Part shown: piece by piece, positions 1-9,756 of the stretch | Layout: each line of letters begins with the position of its first letter | How positions within the stretch are numbered: the stretch's first letter is position 1 | Source of the DNA: Elusimicrobiota bacterium | Lineage (GTDB): Bacteria > Elusimicrobiota > Elusimicrobia > UBA1565 > UBA9628 | Assembly: GCA_016194705.1 (NCBI GenBank) | Contig: JACQAZ010000004.1 | Location: forward strand, 228,820 to 292,819 | DNA: 64,000 nt | Direction: 5' to 3' | The notes under the pieces: generated by a model | The model's database searches: none | The model's input: the letters and a program-made list of their open reading frames with translations, nothing else | Told to the model about the DNA's origin: nothing | Position numbers and translations under genes: made by a program

Positions 1-1164
1 TGCCTGGCGTGGGTCTTTGCGATTAAGCTCTACCGGGACGGCTCGCGCGGAAGTCATTGGCTTTGCGGCGTCTTTATCGGCCTTGCCGCTTCCACTCAAT
101 ACACCGCCGTTCCCATCGCCCTGCTCTTGCCCGCCGCGCATTTTCTGGGGCCCAAGAGCGCCAAGAGACGCTGGCTCTTCGAGGGCGCAGCCGCCAGCGT
201 TGCGGCCTTTCTGCTGGCCTCGCCCTACACTTTGCTCGACTTCCCGCGCTTTTGGGCCGGCATGAAGGACTTCGCGGATCTCGCGCGCCAGACCCCATAC
301 GACGCGTGGGCGCTGCGGCGCGCGGTCGGCGTCAATCTGTGGAATTTCGCGGGGCCGGGCTCGATCGGGGGAGCGCTCGCCGTCGTCGGCCTGGGCAGGC
401 TCGCTCTGAAGGAGAGGCGCCTGGCCTTCGTGTTGGCGCTGCCGGTGGCCGCGCAGTGGCTCATGGTCTCGCGCTACCCCGACGGCTCCTGGGCGCGCTA
501 CGTGCTCGCGGCATACCCCGGCCTGGCGCTCTTGTCGGCCGAGGCCATGGACTGGGCCTTGCTGTGGCGGCGGCCGTTGTTCACCTTGCTGGTCTCGGTG
601 CTGGCCTTCGCGCCCGGTATTCTTCGCTGCGTCTGGATCGATTCCTTCCTGCTGCTTCCCGACACGAGGCCCCAGGCGGCGCGCTGGATCAAGGACAACG
701 TCCCCGAGGGCAAGGCGCTGCTGCTCGACCTCCCGCACGCGTCTCCGGACCTGCCGATGACCAAGGACGAGGTCGAAGAGCTCGAAGCCAAGACCAGGCT
801 TGCCGGCTCGCCGCGGTCCCGCCTCTACGAGGGCATGGCCGCGGCCCATCCCGGCGGCGGCTATCGGATCTACCGCCTGCGGCGCTTCGCCCACGAGATG
901 TACTCGGGGCCCCGGCAGGTCGAACAAAGCCAGGCCGACGCGCCCACCGTCGACGTTCGCCCGGGCCTCGACACCCTGCGCGCCCTGCGCATCGACTACG
1001 TCGTGACCTCGAACTGGGGGGCCGAGCAGACCAAGGCACCGGAGCTGGCGAGCTTCTTCGAGGAGCTGTACTCCTCGGCCGAGTTCGTCCGGGACTTCAT
1101 ACCGCTGCCCGGCGAGAGTTCGGGACCCGTCCTGCGCGTCTTCAAGCTCTCCCGGCAAAGATAG
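1..1164 (+). CDS. GT39-like membrane glycosyltransferase, 5' truncated by the window edge
   Basis: The reading frame is open from base 1, so the N-terminus lies outside the window. What remains is 387 residues: several hydrophobic segments in the first half, then a soluble C-terminal half of about 170 residues. The segment GLAASTQYTAVPIALLLPAA resembles the helix that follows the catalytic loop in GT39/ArnT-like GT-C transferases, which use polyprenyl-phosphate sugars on the outer face of the membrane. It is followed 15 bases later by a DPM1-like gene, which would make such a lipid-linked sugar donor. The transferase role is an inference from topology and neighbours; the acceptor is unknown. 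Confidence 0.6.
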   Translation, partial: CLAWVFAIKLYRDGSRGSHWLCGVFIGLAASTQYTAVPIALLLPAAHFLGPKSAKRRWLFEGAAASVAAFLLASPYTLLDFPRFWAGMKDFADLARQTPYDAWALRRAVGVNLWNFAGPGSIGGALAVVGLGRLALKERRLAFVLALPVAAQWLMVSRYPDGSWARYVLAAYPGLALLSAEAMDWALLWRRPLFTLLVSVLAFAPGILRCVWIDSFLLLPDTRPQAARWIKDNVPEGKALLLDLPHASPDLPMTKDEVEELEAKTRLAGSPRSRLYEGMAAAHPGGGYRIYRLRRFAHEMYSGPRQVEQSQADAPTVDVRPGLDTLRALRIDYVVTSNWGAEQTKAPELASFFEELYSSAEFVRDFIPLPGESSGPVLRVFKLSRQR

Positions 1165-1170
1165 TATACT
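1165..1170 (+). promoter_or_regulatory. -10 box of the DPM1-like gene
   Basis: TATACT lies nine bases before the ATG at 1180, with TTCAAG 18 bases further upstream at 1141-1146. The expected start of transcription leaves a leader of about three bases. Confidence 0.45.
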
Positions 1171-1179
1171 AGCCCCGCA

Positions 1180-1932
1180 ATGAAAGTCATCGCGGTGCTG
1201 CCCGCCTACAACGCGGAAAAGACCCTCGAGAAGACGATCCGGGACATCCCCAAGGGCTCGGTCCACGAGATCATACTCGTCGACGACTGTTCCAAGGACG
1301 GCACGGTGGCGCTGGCCAAGAAGCTGGGCCTTGCCGTGATCGTCCATGAGAGCAACAAGGGCTACGGCGGCAATCAGAAAACCTGCTACCGTGAGGCGCT
1401 CAAGCGCGGCGCCGACATCGTCATCATGATCCACCCGGACTACCAATACGACGCGCGGCTGACCCCGATCATCACGGGCCTCATCGAGAAGGGCATCTGC
1501 GACGTCGTGCTCGGCAACCGCATCCGCACGCGCTGGGAGGCGCTGGACGGCGGCATGCCGGTCTACAAATACTTCGCCAACCGCTTTCTGACTGTTCTTG
1601 AGAACTCGCTGACCGGCCAGAACCTCGGCGAATGGCACTCGGGCCTGCGCGCCTACTCGCGCAAGGTCCTCGAGACCGTGCCTTGGGAGCTCAACTCGGA
1701 CGACTTCGTCTTCGACCAGCAGTTCCTCATCCAGAGCGCCGCCTGCCACTTTCGCCTTGGCGACGTGCCGGTGGCCGCCCGCTATTTCGCCGAGGCTTCC
1801 TCCATAAACTTTAGGCGCTCGGTGATCTACGGTCTGGCGACCTTGGGCGTCCTGTTCCAATATCAGCTCCACCGCATGGGCCTGTTCCGTTCGGCGCGCC
1901 TGACCCCCAAGCACGCCGACTCCCGCGCATGA
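1180..1932 (+). CDS. DPM1-like polyprenyl-phosphate sugar transferase (GT2)
   Basis: A 250-residue GT2 enzyme. It starts with the nucleotide-sugar fold ([18 protein letters not shown], then [11 protein letters not shown]) and has the HPDYQYD stretch typical of dolichol-phosphate mannosyltransferase-like proteins that lack C-terminal membrane helices. The family moves a sugar from a nucleotide donor to a polyprenyl phosphate on the cytoplasmic side. The product would feed the GT-C membrane transferases on either side (1-1164 and 1929-3905). Its stop overlaps the start of the next gene (ATGA). Which sugar is used cannot be read from the sequence. Confidence 0.85.
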   Translation: MKVIAVLPAYNAEKTLEKTIRDIPKGSVHEIILVDDCSKDGTVALAKKLGLAVIVHESNKGYGGNQKTCYREALKRGADIVIMIHPDYQYDARLTPIITGLIEKGICDVVLGNRIRTRWEALDGGMPVYKYFANRFLTVLENSLTGQNLGEWHSGLRAYSRKVLETVPWELNSDDFVFDQQFLIQSAACHFRLGDVPVAARYFAEASSINFRRSVIYGLATLGVLFQYQLHRMGLFRSARLTPKHADSRA

Positions 1933-3905
1933 GGGGCGGGGCCCTGGCCGCCGCGGCCGCGGGCCTCTTGCTGGCCCTGGCCTCTTTCTACAGCACGGCC
2001 CTGGGCCCTTGCGCCGAGGCGCTGGGCGCCCTCGCCAAACTCGCGGTGGTCGCTCTCATCGCGACTGGCTGCGGCCGCGCGGCGCTAGGCTCCTTGAGGC
2101 TCTCGGACGTCAGCGACTCGCAGAAGACCCTCATCGGCGCCACCGTAGGCCTGGGCCTGTTGTCCTTGTGCACCTTCGGCCTGGCCGCGCTTCATGTGCT
2201 GAGCGTCTGGAGCCTGGCCGTCATGCTCGCGGGGCTGTGGCTTGCCGGGTTCTCCGAGCTGCGCGCGGTCGTGGTCTCGCTGGGAGCCAACCGGAACCTG
2301 CTCGTCGAGCGCCCCTGGGCGGCCGCGGGCGTGCTCTCGGCGCTCGCACTCGCGCTGATCCCGGCCGGCGCCCCTCCGCACCACTACGACGCCTTGGTCT
2401 ACCATCTGCCGCTGGCGCAGGCCTACGCGCGGGCGGGGTCCTTGGCGGCCAACCCGCGCCTGCTCTACTCGCATTTCCCCCAAAACGGCGAGATGCTCTT
2501 CACTTTGGCTCTTCTGATGAAGTCGGATCTGCTCGCGCAGATGTTCATGTGGCTGTGCCTGGTGCTCTCGGTGTGGTGGCTGCTCGAGCTCGGCAAGCGC
2601 GAGGCCCCGCTCTCGGCGGTGCTGCTGGGCTGCCTGCTTCTCTGCACCCACACCTCGGTGATGCTGCTCTCCGGCACGGCCTACGTCGAGTCCTTGGTGA
2701 TGCTCTGGACGACCGCGTCGGTCCTGTGCTTCCTGCGCTGGCGGCAAGTCGATGCGGCCACGCCCGGCCAGCGCTCCTGGCTCGAGCTCTGCGCGGTCTT
2801 CTCGGGTCTGGCGCTGGGCGCCAAGTACACGGCTGGGGCCACGGCGGCGCTCTTGTCCGCGGCCTTGGCCGCGCGCCTGGCCGGGGCGCAACCACGCGAG
2901 CGCGGCTCGCGCTGGGCCGATCTCGGCCTCTACGCGCTCATCACGACGGCCGTCTTCGCGCCTTGGCTCGTGAAGAACGCGCTGAGCGTCGGCAATCCCG
3001 TGTTCCCGTTTCTGTACCGGCTGTTTCCCGCAACGGACACCGGCTGGACCGCCGAGACAGCCGCGCGCTACTTCCAGGTGCTGACCGAGTACGGCCATCG
3101 CGGGACTTGGGCCCAGGACCTCTGGACCTTGCCCGCGCGGCTTCTGACCAACGACCCGCGCTTCGGCGGCGGCATGGACGCGCTTGGGCGCCTGGGCTGG
3201 GAACTGGTCTTCGCGAGCCTGCCGCTCTCGGTCTGGGCCCTGCGGCAGAACCGGTTCTGGCGCGGCCTCCTCCTTTTTTCCGGGACTTATTTGGTGGTCT
3301 GGTTTTTCACGGGCGTCGTCCTGCGCTTTTTGACGGCGATCGCCCCCTTGCTTTGCCTGCTCGCCGGCTGCGGCCTCTGGCGCTTGTGGAGCGAGTTGGA
3401 GGCCGGGGGACGCTGGATCTTGGGCACGGCGCTGGCATTGCTGACCGCGACCCACCTGTTCCTCTTCCTCTACGTCCAGGCGGTCTTCGGCGTCGGGGGC
3501 GTGATCATAGGGGCCGAGAGCCGGCCCGATTTCCTAAGCCGCCGCTTCGACTACTATCCCTGCGCGCGCTACGCCGACGAGAATTTGGACAAAAATGTTA
3601 AACTGCTGATCGTGGGCGAACAGCGCGGCTATTACGTCGACCGTGACCACGAGGCGAGCACGGTCAACGCCCCCAATCGCTACATCGCCTGGGCCAACGA
3701 GGCCAAGGACCCCGCGGAGCTCGCCGCGCGCATGAAAAGCGAGGGCTTCACCCACCTGCTGTTTGTCCCACGCGAGTGGGCGCGCCTGGGCGCCGGCCTG
3801 GGCCTGCTCTCAAAAAGGGGCCTCTCGAACTTCACGGGCCTCGAGCCCGGACGCCTGGCCGGCGTCTATCGCGGCCCCGCCTGCGCGCTATACTCCATCC
3901 CTTGA
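1929..3905 (+). CDS. Multi-pass GT-C-like membrane protein
   Basis: 658 residues with roughly a dozen hydrophobic helices and a soluble C-terminal part of about 130 residues. An early extracytoplasmic loop carries [19 protein letters not shown], which resembles the acidic catalytic loop of ArnT/PMT-like GT-C transferases. It overlaps the DPM1-like gene by four bases, and its own stop overlaps the start of the next gene by one base (TGATG), so the three are translated together. Likely role: sugar transfer from a polyprenyl-phosphate donor to a surface glycan or protein. The substrate is unknown and the family assignment is tentative. Confidence 0.6.
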   Translation: MRGGALAAAAAGLLLALASFYSTALGPCAEALGALAKLAVVALIATGCGRAALGSLRLSDVSDSQKTLIGATVGLGLLSLCTFGLAALHVLSVWSLAVMLAGLWLAGFSELRAVVVSLGANRNLLVERPWAAAGVLSALALALIPAGAPPHHYDALVYHLPLAQAYARAGSLAANPRLLYSHFPQNGEMLFTLALLMKSDLLAQMFMWLCLVLSVWWLLELGKREAPLSAVLLGCLLLCTHTSVMLLSGTAYVESLVMLWTTASVLCFLRWRQVDAATPGQRSWLELCAVFSGLALGAKYTAGATAALLSAALAARLAGAQPRERGSRWADLGLYALITTAVFAPWLVKNALSVGNPVFPFLYRLFPATDTGWTAETAARYFQVLTEYGHRGTWAQDLWTLPARLLTNDPRFGGGMDALGRLGWELVFASLPLSVWALRQNRFWRGLLLFSGTYLVVWFFTGVVLRFLTAIAPLLCLLAGCGLWRLWSELEAGGRWILGTALALLTATHLFLFLYVQAVFGVGGVIIGAESRPDFLSRRFDYYPCARYADENLDKNVKLLIVGEQRGYYVDRDHEASTVNAPNRYIAWANEAKDPAELAARMKSEGFTHLLFVPREWARLGAGLGLLSKRGLSNFTGLEPGRLAGVYRGPACALYSIP

Positions 3906-4951
3906 TGCAGACCTTCGTCGACAACTGGAAGCTCTACCTTTGGGCGCTGGGCGCGGCCGGGACGCTGTCCTGGATCCTAACCCCCGGGGTGCGCTGGGCG
4001 GCGGTGCGCTTCGATTGGCTCGACCACCCCTCGTCCTCGGTCAAGACTCACAAGGTCGCGACACCGTCCCTGGGCGGCATTGCGATCTTCCTCGCCTACA
4101 CCGGCACCTTGCTCCTTCTGCGCTACCAGACCCAGTTTCCGACCGGAACCTTGCGCTCCCTGCGCGGGCTGCTCGTCGGCGGCACCATGGTCTTCGCGCT
4201 GGGGATCGTCGACGACCTCAAGAAACCGCAGGGCCTGGGATTTAAGTCCAAGTTCGCCGTGCAGGCCCTGGCCGCCTGCGTGCTTTCCTACTTCGACATC
4301 CGCATCCATTTCGTCTCGCCCGACTACCTCGCCGTCGCCCTGACCGCGGTCTGGGTCGTCGGCATCACCAACGCTTTCAATATCGTCGACATCATGGACG
4401 GCCTGAGCGCCTCCCAGGCGGCCGTGGCGGCCCTGGCCTTCCTCATGATCTCGCTGCCCTCCGAGGAGCTCTACGTCAACTTCGCCTCGGCGGCCCTGGC
4501 GGGAGCGGCGGCGGGCTTTCTGCCGTGGAACCTCTCGCACAAGGCCAAGATCTTCATGGGAGATTCCGGCTCCATGCTGCTGGGCTTTCTGCTGGCGGGC
4601 ATCTCTTTGGGCACGCGCTACAGCGACGTCAACAACATCGGCGTCTACGCGCCGCTCCTGATCCTGCTCGTGCCGATGTACGATACCTTCTTCGTCATGT
4701 ACCTGCGCCTGCGGCAAGGGAAATCTCCTTTTCTGGGGTCCAAGGACCATTTCGCGCTGCGCCTGGAGGAGCTGGGCTACTCGCGCCGCACGATCGTGCT
4801 CTGGGCCGCGGGGGCCGCGGGCTTTCTGGGCTTCCTCGCTTTTCTGGTGACCCAGCTGCCCACGGCCTGGGCGCTGTGCCTGTATCTGGTCGTGGTCATC
4901 GAGCTGCTGATCCTGAGCCATCACCTCGCTCAGGTCACGATGCGCGATTAA
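3905..4951 (+). CDS. Undecaprenyl-phosphate GlcNAc/GalNAc-1-phosphate transferase (WecA/TagO-like)
   Basis: 348 residues of the polyprenyl-phosphate phosphosugar transferase family that also contains MraY. Signature elements: DDLKKPQGLG, NAFNIVDIMDGLSA and GDSGSMLLGFLLAG, the acidic and nucleotide-binding loops between membrane helices. It starts glycan assembly by moving an HexNAc-1-phosphate from UDP-sugar to undecaprenyl phosphate at the inner membrane. I chose the ATG at 3905 because it overlaps the upstream stop by one base and gives the normal family N-terminus; the reading frame also stays open further upstream. No peptidoglycan genes are nearby, so WecA/TagO fits better than MraY. Confidence 0.85.
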   Translation: MQTFVDNWKLYLWALGAAGTLSWILTPGVRWAAVRFDWLDHPSSSVKTHKVATPSLGGIAIFLAYTGTLLLLRYQTQFPTGTLRSLRGLLVGGTMVFALGIVDDLKKPQGLGFKSKFAVQALAACVLSYFDIRIHFVSPDYLAVALTAVWVVGITNAFNIVDIMDGLSASQAAVAALAFLMISLPSEELYVNFASAALAGAAAGFLPWNLSHKAKIFMGDSGSMLLGFLLAGISLGTRYSDVNNIGVYAPLLILLVPMYDTFFVMYLRLRQGKSPFLGSKDHFALRLEELGYSRRTIVLWAAGAAGFLGFLAFLVTQLPTAWALCLYLVVVIELLILSHHLAQVTMRD

Positions 4952-6313
4952 ATGATCAAGACCGACGTCCTGATCCTCGGCGGCGGGCTGGCGGGCCTCT
5001 CGACGGCGCACCACCTCAACAGGCTCGGGAGCTTGAGCGCGCTCGTCGTCGAGACGGGCCCATTTGTCGGCGGCACCGCGGGCACCGAGCGCCACGGCGA
5101 ATTTCTCTTCGACCACACCGGCCACCTGCTGCACCTTCACGACGCCTACGGCAAGAAATTCATTCTGAGCCTCTTGAAGGGGAACTGGGCCCTGCACAGC
5201 CGCAGCTCCTGGATCCACTCCCAGGGCGTGGCGACCCGCTATCCGTTCCAGGCCAACACTCACGGCCTGCCCTGGCCGTCGGCGGAGGACTGCGTGGCGG
5301 GCTTCCTCAAGACCGTGCATGATCCGAGAGTCCTTCCGAAGTCCCCGTCATTCCGGGACTGGTGCCTGGCGACCTTCGGCGCCGGGATCTCGCGGCAGTT
5401 CATGTTCCCGTACAACGAGAAGCTCTGGCGCGGGCCGCTCTCGAGGCTGACGACCGAGTGGCAGGGCCGCTTCGTTCCTAAGCCCGCGCCCTCGGAGGTG
5501 CTCTACGGGGCCTTGATGGACCAGAAGAAGTTTTTCGGCTACAACGCGGACTTCCGCTACCCCGTGCGCGGCGGCATGCAGGTCCTGCCCGACGCCCTGG
5601 CGGCCGGCCTCAAGCAGGGCCAGGTCCGCACGAATTGCGCGGCGCGCTTCGTCGACCTCGCATCAAAGACCGCCGTCGTCGAGAATCTCGGCGAGGTCCA
5701 GTTCGAGCGTCTCGTCAACACGATGCCGCTCGTCGATTTTCTCGACCTCTGCCGGCCGCTGTCGGCTTCCGTGAGCGTCGCCCGGCTGCGCCTGCGCTAC
5801 AATACCGTTTACAACCTCAACCTCGGCGTCGAGCGGCCCCGCATGTCGGAGAAGCATTGGATCTATTTCCCCGAGAAGAAATATCCGTTCTATCGGGTGG
5901 GCTATTCGAGCAATTTCTCCCCGCACTTGGCCCCCAGGGGGGCGAGCTCGCTCTACATCGAGGTCTCGCGGCGCTGCGACGAGAAGGTCGACTTGAGAAC
6001 GCTCGAGAACCAGGTCCTCTCCGGCCTGCGTTCGTGCGGGATTCTCAAGTCGTCCGACAAGCTGCTGGCCAAGGTCTGGATGCCGATTCGCTGCGCCTAC
6101 GTGGTCTACGATTTCGCGCGGACCCCGGCGGTCGCGGCGATCTTCAAGCACCTGGGAAAGATCGGCGTCGAATCGATCGGCCGCTACGGCGCATGGAAGT
6201 ACTCCTTCATGGAGGAGACCATACTCGACGGCAAGCGCTGCGCCGAGCGCCTCCTCGGCCTCTCCTCCCAAGCCGAAAAAACCGCGCAACCGGAGCTCAA
6301 GGCCCTCAAGTAG
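4952..6313 (+). CDS. FAD-dependent amine-oxidase-like protein of the surface-glycan cluster
   Basis: 453 residues. The N-terminus is a dinucleotide-binding fold (ILGGGLAGLSTAHHLNRLG) followed by a GTERHGEFLFDHTGHLLHLHD segment like that of protoporphyrinogen-oxidase and UDP-galactopyranose-mutase-like flavoproteins found in polysaccharide loci. It starts directly after the stop of the WecA-like gene and so belongs to the same unit. Nothing here points to haem biosynthesis; a role in sugar modification is more likely from context. The exact reaction is not determinable from the sequence. Confidence 0.7.
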   Translation: MIKTDVLILGGGLAGLSTAHHLNRLGSLSALVVETGPFVGGTAGTERHGEFLFDHTGHLLHLHDAYGKKFILSLLKGNWALHSRSSWIHSQGVATRYPFQANTHGLPWPSAEDCVAGFLKTVHDPRVLPKSPSFRDWCLATFGAGISRQFMFPYNEKLWRGPLSRLTTEWQGRFVPKPAPSEVLYGALMDQKKFFGYNADFRYPVRGGMQVLPDALAAGLKQGQVRTNCAARFVDLASKTAVVENLGEVQFERLVNTMPLVDFLDLCRPLSASVSVARLRLRYNTVYNLNLGVERPRMSEKHWIYFPEKKYPFYRVGYSSNFSPHLAPRGASSLYIEVSRRCDEKVDLRTLENQVLSGLRSCGILKSSDKLLAKVWMPIRCAYVVYDFARTPAVAAIFKHLGKIGVESIGRYGAWKYSFMEETILDGKRCAERLLGLSSQAEKTAQPELKALK

Positions 6314-6314
6314 T

Positions 6315-7118
6315 TCAGCGCAGCGCCATCGAGAGTCCGAAGCCCAGCGGCAGCAGGTAGAGCATCGGCTGCAGGGTCTCGGGCAGGACATTGCGCAGGG
6401 GCAGCAGAACCAGCGCGACGAGCCCCGCGGCGATCGCAAAGCGCAGGGCTCTCTTCTGCAGCCAGCCGAGCTCGAAGCCCGAGGAGGCCGTTCGCAGCTC
6501 GAAGAGACCCAGCCCGCCTTCGGCCTTCGGGTCGTAGCTGACGTCGTGGCCGAGCTCCTTGAGATGCGATAAGAGCGCGGGGGTCACGCCGTTGGTCGCG
6601 ATGAAAGAGAACAGCACGCGCAGCTCGTCGGGAAGGGCCGCGTCCGACCAGCGCAGCAGGCGGCCGTTGACGCGCAGGACCGGGACGGGTCTCGACGGCT
6701 CGGGCGCGCGCGCCTTTCGCGAGCGGCGCGTGGCGCGCCAGGAGCGCCATTCCGCGACGAGCTTGGGCGTAAATCCCTTCTCGCGTATTCGCTTGATGAG
6801 CGCGGCGATGTCGTCGGGCAGGTCCTTGTCGGTGGACTTGTAGGTCTGGCCGTCGAGCACGATCGCAAGGTCCGCCCCTTGGGGCACCACCTGCGGCTCG
6901 GGCTCGAAGACGCGGCGGCAGGACTTGCATTCGACGGCGGCGTGATCGTTGGGGCTCCCGCAGCCCGGGCAGGGGTGTTCCGCCCGGACGGGCCGCGGGG
7001 CGGCCTCGCCGGGCAGTTCGATGTTGCCGAAGCGCCTCAAACCCGCCAGCGAGCGCTTGAGGTCCTCGGGCAGCGGGCCGCTTGAGCCCTCGATGAAGTC
7101 GAACCGGTCGGCGGGCAT
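6315..7118 (-). CDS. Zinc-ribbon protein with a C-terminal membrane anchor, function unknown
   Basis: 267 residues that I do not assign to a named family. Residues 49-65 form a short zinc ribbon (CPGCGSPN, then CKSCRRVF). Two similar segments follow, each containing a short hydrophobic strand, an acidic loop and the words LPDDIAALI or LPDELRVLF, which look like an internal duplication. The C-terminal 40 residues are hydrophobic and probably make one or two membrane helices. The gene converges on the flavoprotein gene with only one base between stop codons. A weak -10 (TAGACT, 7136-7131) lies 12 bases before the ATG. Confidence 0.6.
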   Translation of the reverse strand: MPADRFDFIEGSSGPLPEDLKRSLAGLRRFGNIELPGEAAPRPVRAEHPCPGCGSPNDHAAVECKSCRRVFEPEPQVVPQGADLAIVLDGQTYKSTDKDLPDDIAALIKRIREKGFTPKLVAEWRSWRATRRSRKARAPEPSRPVPVLRVNGRLLRWSDAALPDELRVLFSFIATNGVTPALLSHLKELGHDVSYDPKAEGGLGLFELRTASSGFELGWLQKRALRFAIAAGLVALVLLPLRNVLPETLQPMLYLLPLGFGLSMALR

Positions 7119-7154
7119 GGTCTTGCCGATAGTCTAGGCCCAAGACGGCCGCAA

Positions 7155-7183
7155 TTCAAGGGCTGTTCCCGCTTTGGTATACT
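7155..7183 (+). promoter_or_regulatory. Leaderless promoter of the lipoprotein-exonuclease-que operon
   Basis: TTCAAG (7155-7160), a 17-base spacer and TATACT (7178-7183). Six bases separate the hexamer from the ATG at 7190, so +1 should coincide with the start codon. No Shine-Dalgarno can fit. Confidence 0.7.
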
Positions 7184-7189
7184 TTTTTC

Positions 7190-7609
7190 ATGTCCGTCAT
7201 TAGGGCCGTGCTTTGCGTGGCCGCGTTGGTCTGCCTGTCGGGCTGCGTCGCCGAGCTCGTCGAAAAGGAGAAGCCCCGCAAGGGGCCGGTTCCCGAGGTC
7301 GGCTACATCGCGCTCGGCGGCGGCGAGGTCCGCTATTCGACCGACGGCTGGGGCTTCGTCGTGTCGCTGCGGCGCCGCACCGCGCTGCGCAAGATGCGCA
7401 AGGTCTGCCGCGGCAAGGGCCTGGTCGCCAAGATCAGCGACGATTTCACGCGGCAGGACTCGGATGCGATCTACTCGGGCGAGGAGCTCTCCGATAACAT
7501 GCAGAAGGGCCTCGAGCACTACAGCGTCGCCATGTACCGCCACATCGTCTTCGAGTGCAAAGAGGCGGAGAAGCCGCTCGCCAAGCCGGGACAGGAGAAA
7601 AAGCAGTGA
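7190..7609 (+). CDS. Small putative lipoprotein, function unknown
   Basis: 139 residues. A hydrophobic signal peptide ends in LSGC, a good lipobox with the lipidated cysteine near residue 19. The mature part is basic and has one cysteine near its middle and another close to the C-terminus. I recognise no family. It is the first gene of a unit with the exonuclease gene, whose GTG overlaps its stop by four bases. The start is fixed by the promoter immediately upstream. Confidence 0.65.
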   Translation: MSVIRAVLCVAALVCLSGCVAELVEKEKPRKGPVPEVGYIALGGGEVRYSTDGWGFVVSLRRRTALRKMRKVCRGKGLVAKISDDFTRQDSDAIYSGEELSDNMQKGLEHYSVAMYRHIVFECKEAEKPLAKPGQEKKQ

Positions 7610-8379
7610 AACAAGACCGCCCGCTCGTCATCTTCGACCTCGAGGCCACCGGCGTCTCGCCGCTCGAGGACCGCATCGTCGACATCGCTCTCATCCGCCG
7701 CCAGCCCGGCGGCGGCGAAGAGGTCTTCTCCTCTTTGGTCAACCCTGGCCTGCCCATCCCCAAGGACGCGGTCGCCGTGCACCACATCACCGACGAGATG
7801 GTCAAGGACGCTCCGAGCCTCAAGGAACTCGCGCCCAAGATACTCCAGTTCCTCGAAGGCGCCGACCTCGGCGGCTTCAACGTGCTCAAATACGACATCC
7901 CGCTGCTGGCCAACGAGCTCAAGCGCGCCGGCTTCGAGCTCCCCCTGGAGGGGCGGCGCGTCGTCGACGCCTTCTCGATCTACCAGAAAAAAGAGCCGCG
8001 CAACCTGGCCGCGGCCTACCAGCTCTATTGCGGCAAGGCCATCGCCAACGCCCACCGGGCCGAGGCCGACGCGCGCGCCACGCTTGAGATCCTCGACGCG
8101 CAGCTTTCGCACTACCCCGATCTCCCGCAAGAGATGGGCGCCCTCTCGGCTTTCTGCGCGCCGCGCGACGCCGTCGACCGCGAGGGGAAGTTCGTTTGGC
8201 GCAACGGCGAGGTGGTCTTCGGCTTCGGCGGCAAGCACCGCGGCAAGACCTTGCGCGAGGTCGCCAAGGCCGACCGCAGCTACATCAACTGGATGATCGA
8301 CAAGGGCTCGTTCAGCGCCGAGGTCGTCAAGCTCTGCCAGGCCGCCCTTTCGGGCGAGCTTCCTGTGCGCAAAGAGTAG
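7606..8379 (+). CDS. DEDDh 3'-5' exonuclease with ExoX-like C-terminal domain
   Basis: 257 residues from the GTG at 7606, which overlaps the previous stop and is preceded by an AGGAG ribosome site. Residues 1-165 are a DnaQ-type exonuclease: FDLEATG holds the first acidic pair, and AHRAEADARAT has the His and Asp of the DEDDh set. The C-terminal 60 residues (GFGGKHRGKTLREVAKAD onward) match the small domain found at the end of ExoX-like and quorum-regulated DUF3820-type proteins. It probably acts in DNA repair or RNA/DNA trimming. It is not a replicative epsilon subunit by context. Confidence 0.8.
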   Translation: MKQDRPLVIFDLEATGVSPLEDRIVDIALIRRQPGGGEEVFSSLVNPGLPIPKDAVAVHHITDEMVKDAPSLKELAPKILQFLEGADLGGFNVLKYDIPLLANELKRAGFELPLEGRRVVDAFSIYQKKEPRNLAAAYQLYCGKAIANAHRAEADARATLEILDAQLSHYPDLPQEMGALSAFCAPRDAVDREGKFVWRNGEVVFGFGGKHRGKTLREVAKADRSYINWMIDKGSFSAEVVKLCQAALSGELPVRKE

Positions 8380-8383
8380 CGGC

Positions 8384-9040
8384 GTGAGGAAAGCCGTCGT
8401 CCTGCTCTCCGGGGGCCTCGACTCGACGACAGCCCTGTACTGGGCGAAGCGCCGGGGGTTTTCGCCGATCGCGCTCTGCGTGCGCTACGGCCAGAGGCAC
8501 GAGCGCGAGCTCTTGGCCGCGCGCGCCGTGGCAAAGACCGCCGGCGTCCCCTGTTTCGAGGTCGACCTCGTCTTGCCGTGGCTCAAGGTGAGCTCGCTGT
8601 TGGACAAGACGCAGAGCCTGCCCGACTTGCCTCTCGGCAAGATCGGACGCGGCGGAGTCCCCTCGACCTATGTGCCGGGCCGCAACACGATCTTCCTCGC
8701 CCTGGGCGTCTCGCTAGCGGACGCCGTAGGCGCGCGGGCCGTCGTTCTGGGGGCCAACGCGCTGGATTATTCGGGCTACCCCGACTGCCGCCCCGATTAT
8801 CTCGCCGCCTTTGGGAAGGTCGCGCGCCTGGGCACCAAGAGCGGCAGGATCGAAGTGCTGGCACCTCTCTCGAAGCTCGACAAGGAGGAGATCGTGCGGC
8901 TAGCCGGCAGGCTCGGAGCACCCCTGCGCCTGACCTGGTCGTGCTACCGCGGCGGGGCCAGACCGTGCGGGCGCTGCGATTCCTGCAAGCTGCGCGCCAA
9001 GGGCTTTTTGAGGGCCGGGCTCGGGGATCCCGCGCTATGA
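8384..9040 (+). CDS. queC: 7-cyano-7-deazaguanine synthase QueC
   Basis: 218 residues starting at GTG 8384. The ATP-binding PP-loop LSGGLDSTTAL is at residues 8-18. The zinc-binding end SCYRGG, CGRCDSCKLR is complete. The enzyme converts 7-carboxy-7-deazaguanine to preQ0 with ammonia and ATP, in the queuosine pathway. queE follows with a four-base ATGA overlap, so two successive steps are made together. queD and queF are not in this window. Confidence 0.95.
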   Translation: MRKAVVLLSGGLDSTTALYWAKRRGFSPIALCVRYGQRHERELLAARAVAKTAGVPCFEVDLVLPWLKVSSLLDKTQSLPDLPLGKIGRGGVPSTYVPGRNTIFLALGVSLADAVGARAVVLGANALDYSGYPDCRPDYLAAFGKVARLGTKSGRIEVLAPLSKLDKEEIVRLAGRLGAPLRLTWSCYRGGARPCGRCDSCKLRAKGFLRAGLGDPAL

Positions 9041-9756
9041 GGCGCGAGCCGAAACTCTGCGATAGGGAGAGAGCGCGCGTCGTCGAGGTCTTCTCGTCCT
9101 TGCAGGGCGAGGGCGTGCGCCTGGGCGAGCGCCAGATCTTCGTGCGTCTGGGCGGCTGCAACCTGCACTGCGACTACTGCGACGAGCCCGACACGATACC
9201 GATTCCCTCGGGCAAGCTCTGGAGCGCCGAGAAGCTCAAGCGCGAAATCCGCGCGCTGGCGAAGTCTCAGCCGCATGAAGCGGTGTCCTGGACCGGCGGC
9301 GAGCCGCTGCTGCACGCGGCCTTCCTGGAGCCCATGATGCGCTGGGCGCGCGAACAGGGCTTCAAGAACTACCTCGAGACCAACGGCACGCGCGTGCAGG
9401 CCCTGCGCCGGCTCGCCCCGCTTTGCGACACGGTGGCCATGGACATCAAGCTGCCCTCGGCGACTGGCCGCGAGACCTGGTCCGAGCACCTCGAATTCCT
9501 GCGCGTGGCCCCCGAGAAGACCTTCGCGAAGGTCGTGCTGACCTCCAAGACCACCGAGTTCGAGATGCGCCAGGTCATCCGGCTGATGCAGGAGGTGTCG
9601 ACGAACATCGTCCTGGTCCTGCAGCCGTCGACTCCGTTTGCGGGCGTGGAGTCCGTCGAGCCCGCGCAATGCCTCAAGTACCTGCGCCAGGCGCAGGCCC
9701 TGCTCAAGGACGTGCGCCTGATCCCGCAATGGCATCCGGTCTGGGACCTCCCTTGA
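9037..9756 (+). CDS. queE: 7-carboxy-7-deazaguanine synthase QueE (radical SAM)
   Basis: 239 residues. The radical SAM cluster motif CNLHCDYC (Cys41, Cys45, Cys48) has the standard CX3CX2C spacing, preceded by FSSLQGEG and followed by the WTGGEPLL SAM-binding segment. The family rearranges 6-carboxytetrahydropterin to the deazaguanine that QueC then amidates. It overlaps queC by four bases. Length and motifs are complete, so it should be functional. Confidence 0.95.
   Translation: MRREPKLCDRERARVVEVFSSLQGEGVRLGERQIFVRLGGCNLHCDYCDEPDTIPIPSGKLWSAEKLKREIRALAKSQPHEAVSWTGGEPLLHAAFLEPMMRWAREQGFKNYLETNGTRVQALRRLAPLCDTVAMDIKLPSATGRETWSEHLEFLRVAPEKTFAKVVLTSKTTEFEMRQVIRLMQEVSTNIVLVLQPSTPFAGVESVEPAQCLKYLRQAQALLKDVRLIPQWHPVWDLP

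Noticed and set aside
4952..6313. Protoporphyrinogen oxidase of haem synthesis
   Set aside because: The resemblance is to the general flavin amine-oxidase fold; no haem genes are nearby and the gene is cotranscribed with glycan genes.
8379..8384. preQ1 riboswitch before queC
   Set aside because: Only four bases separate queC from the upstream stop, so there is no room for an aptamer.
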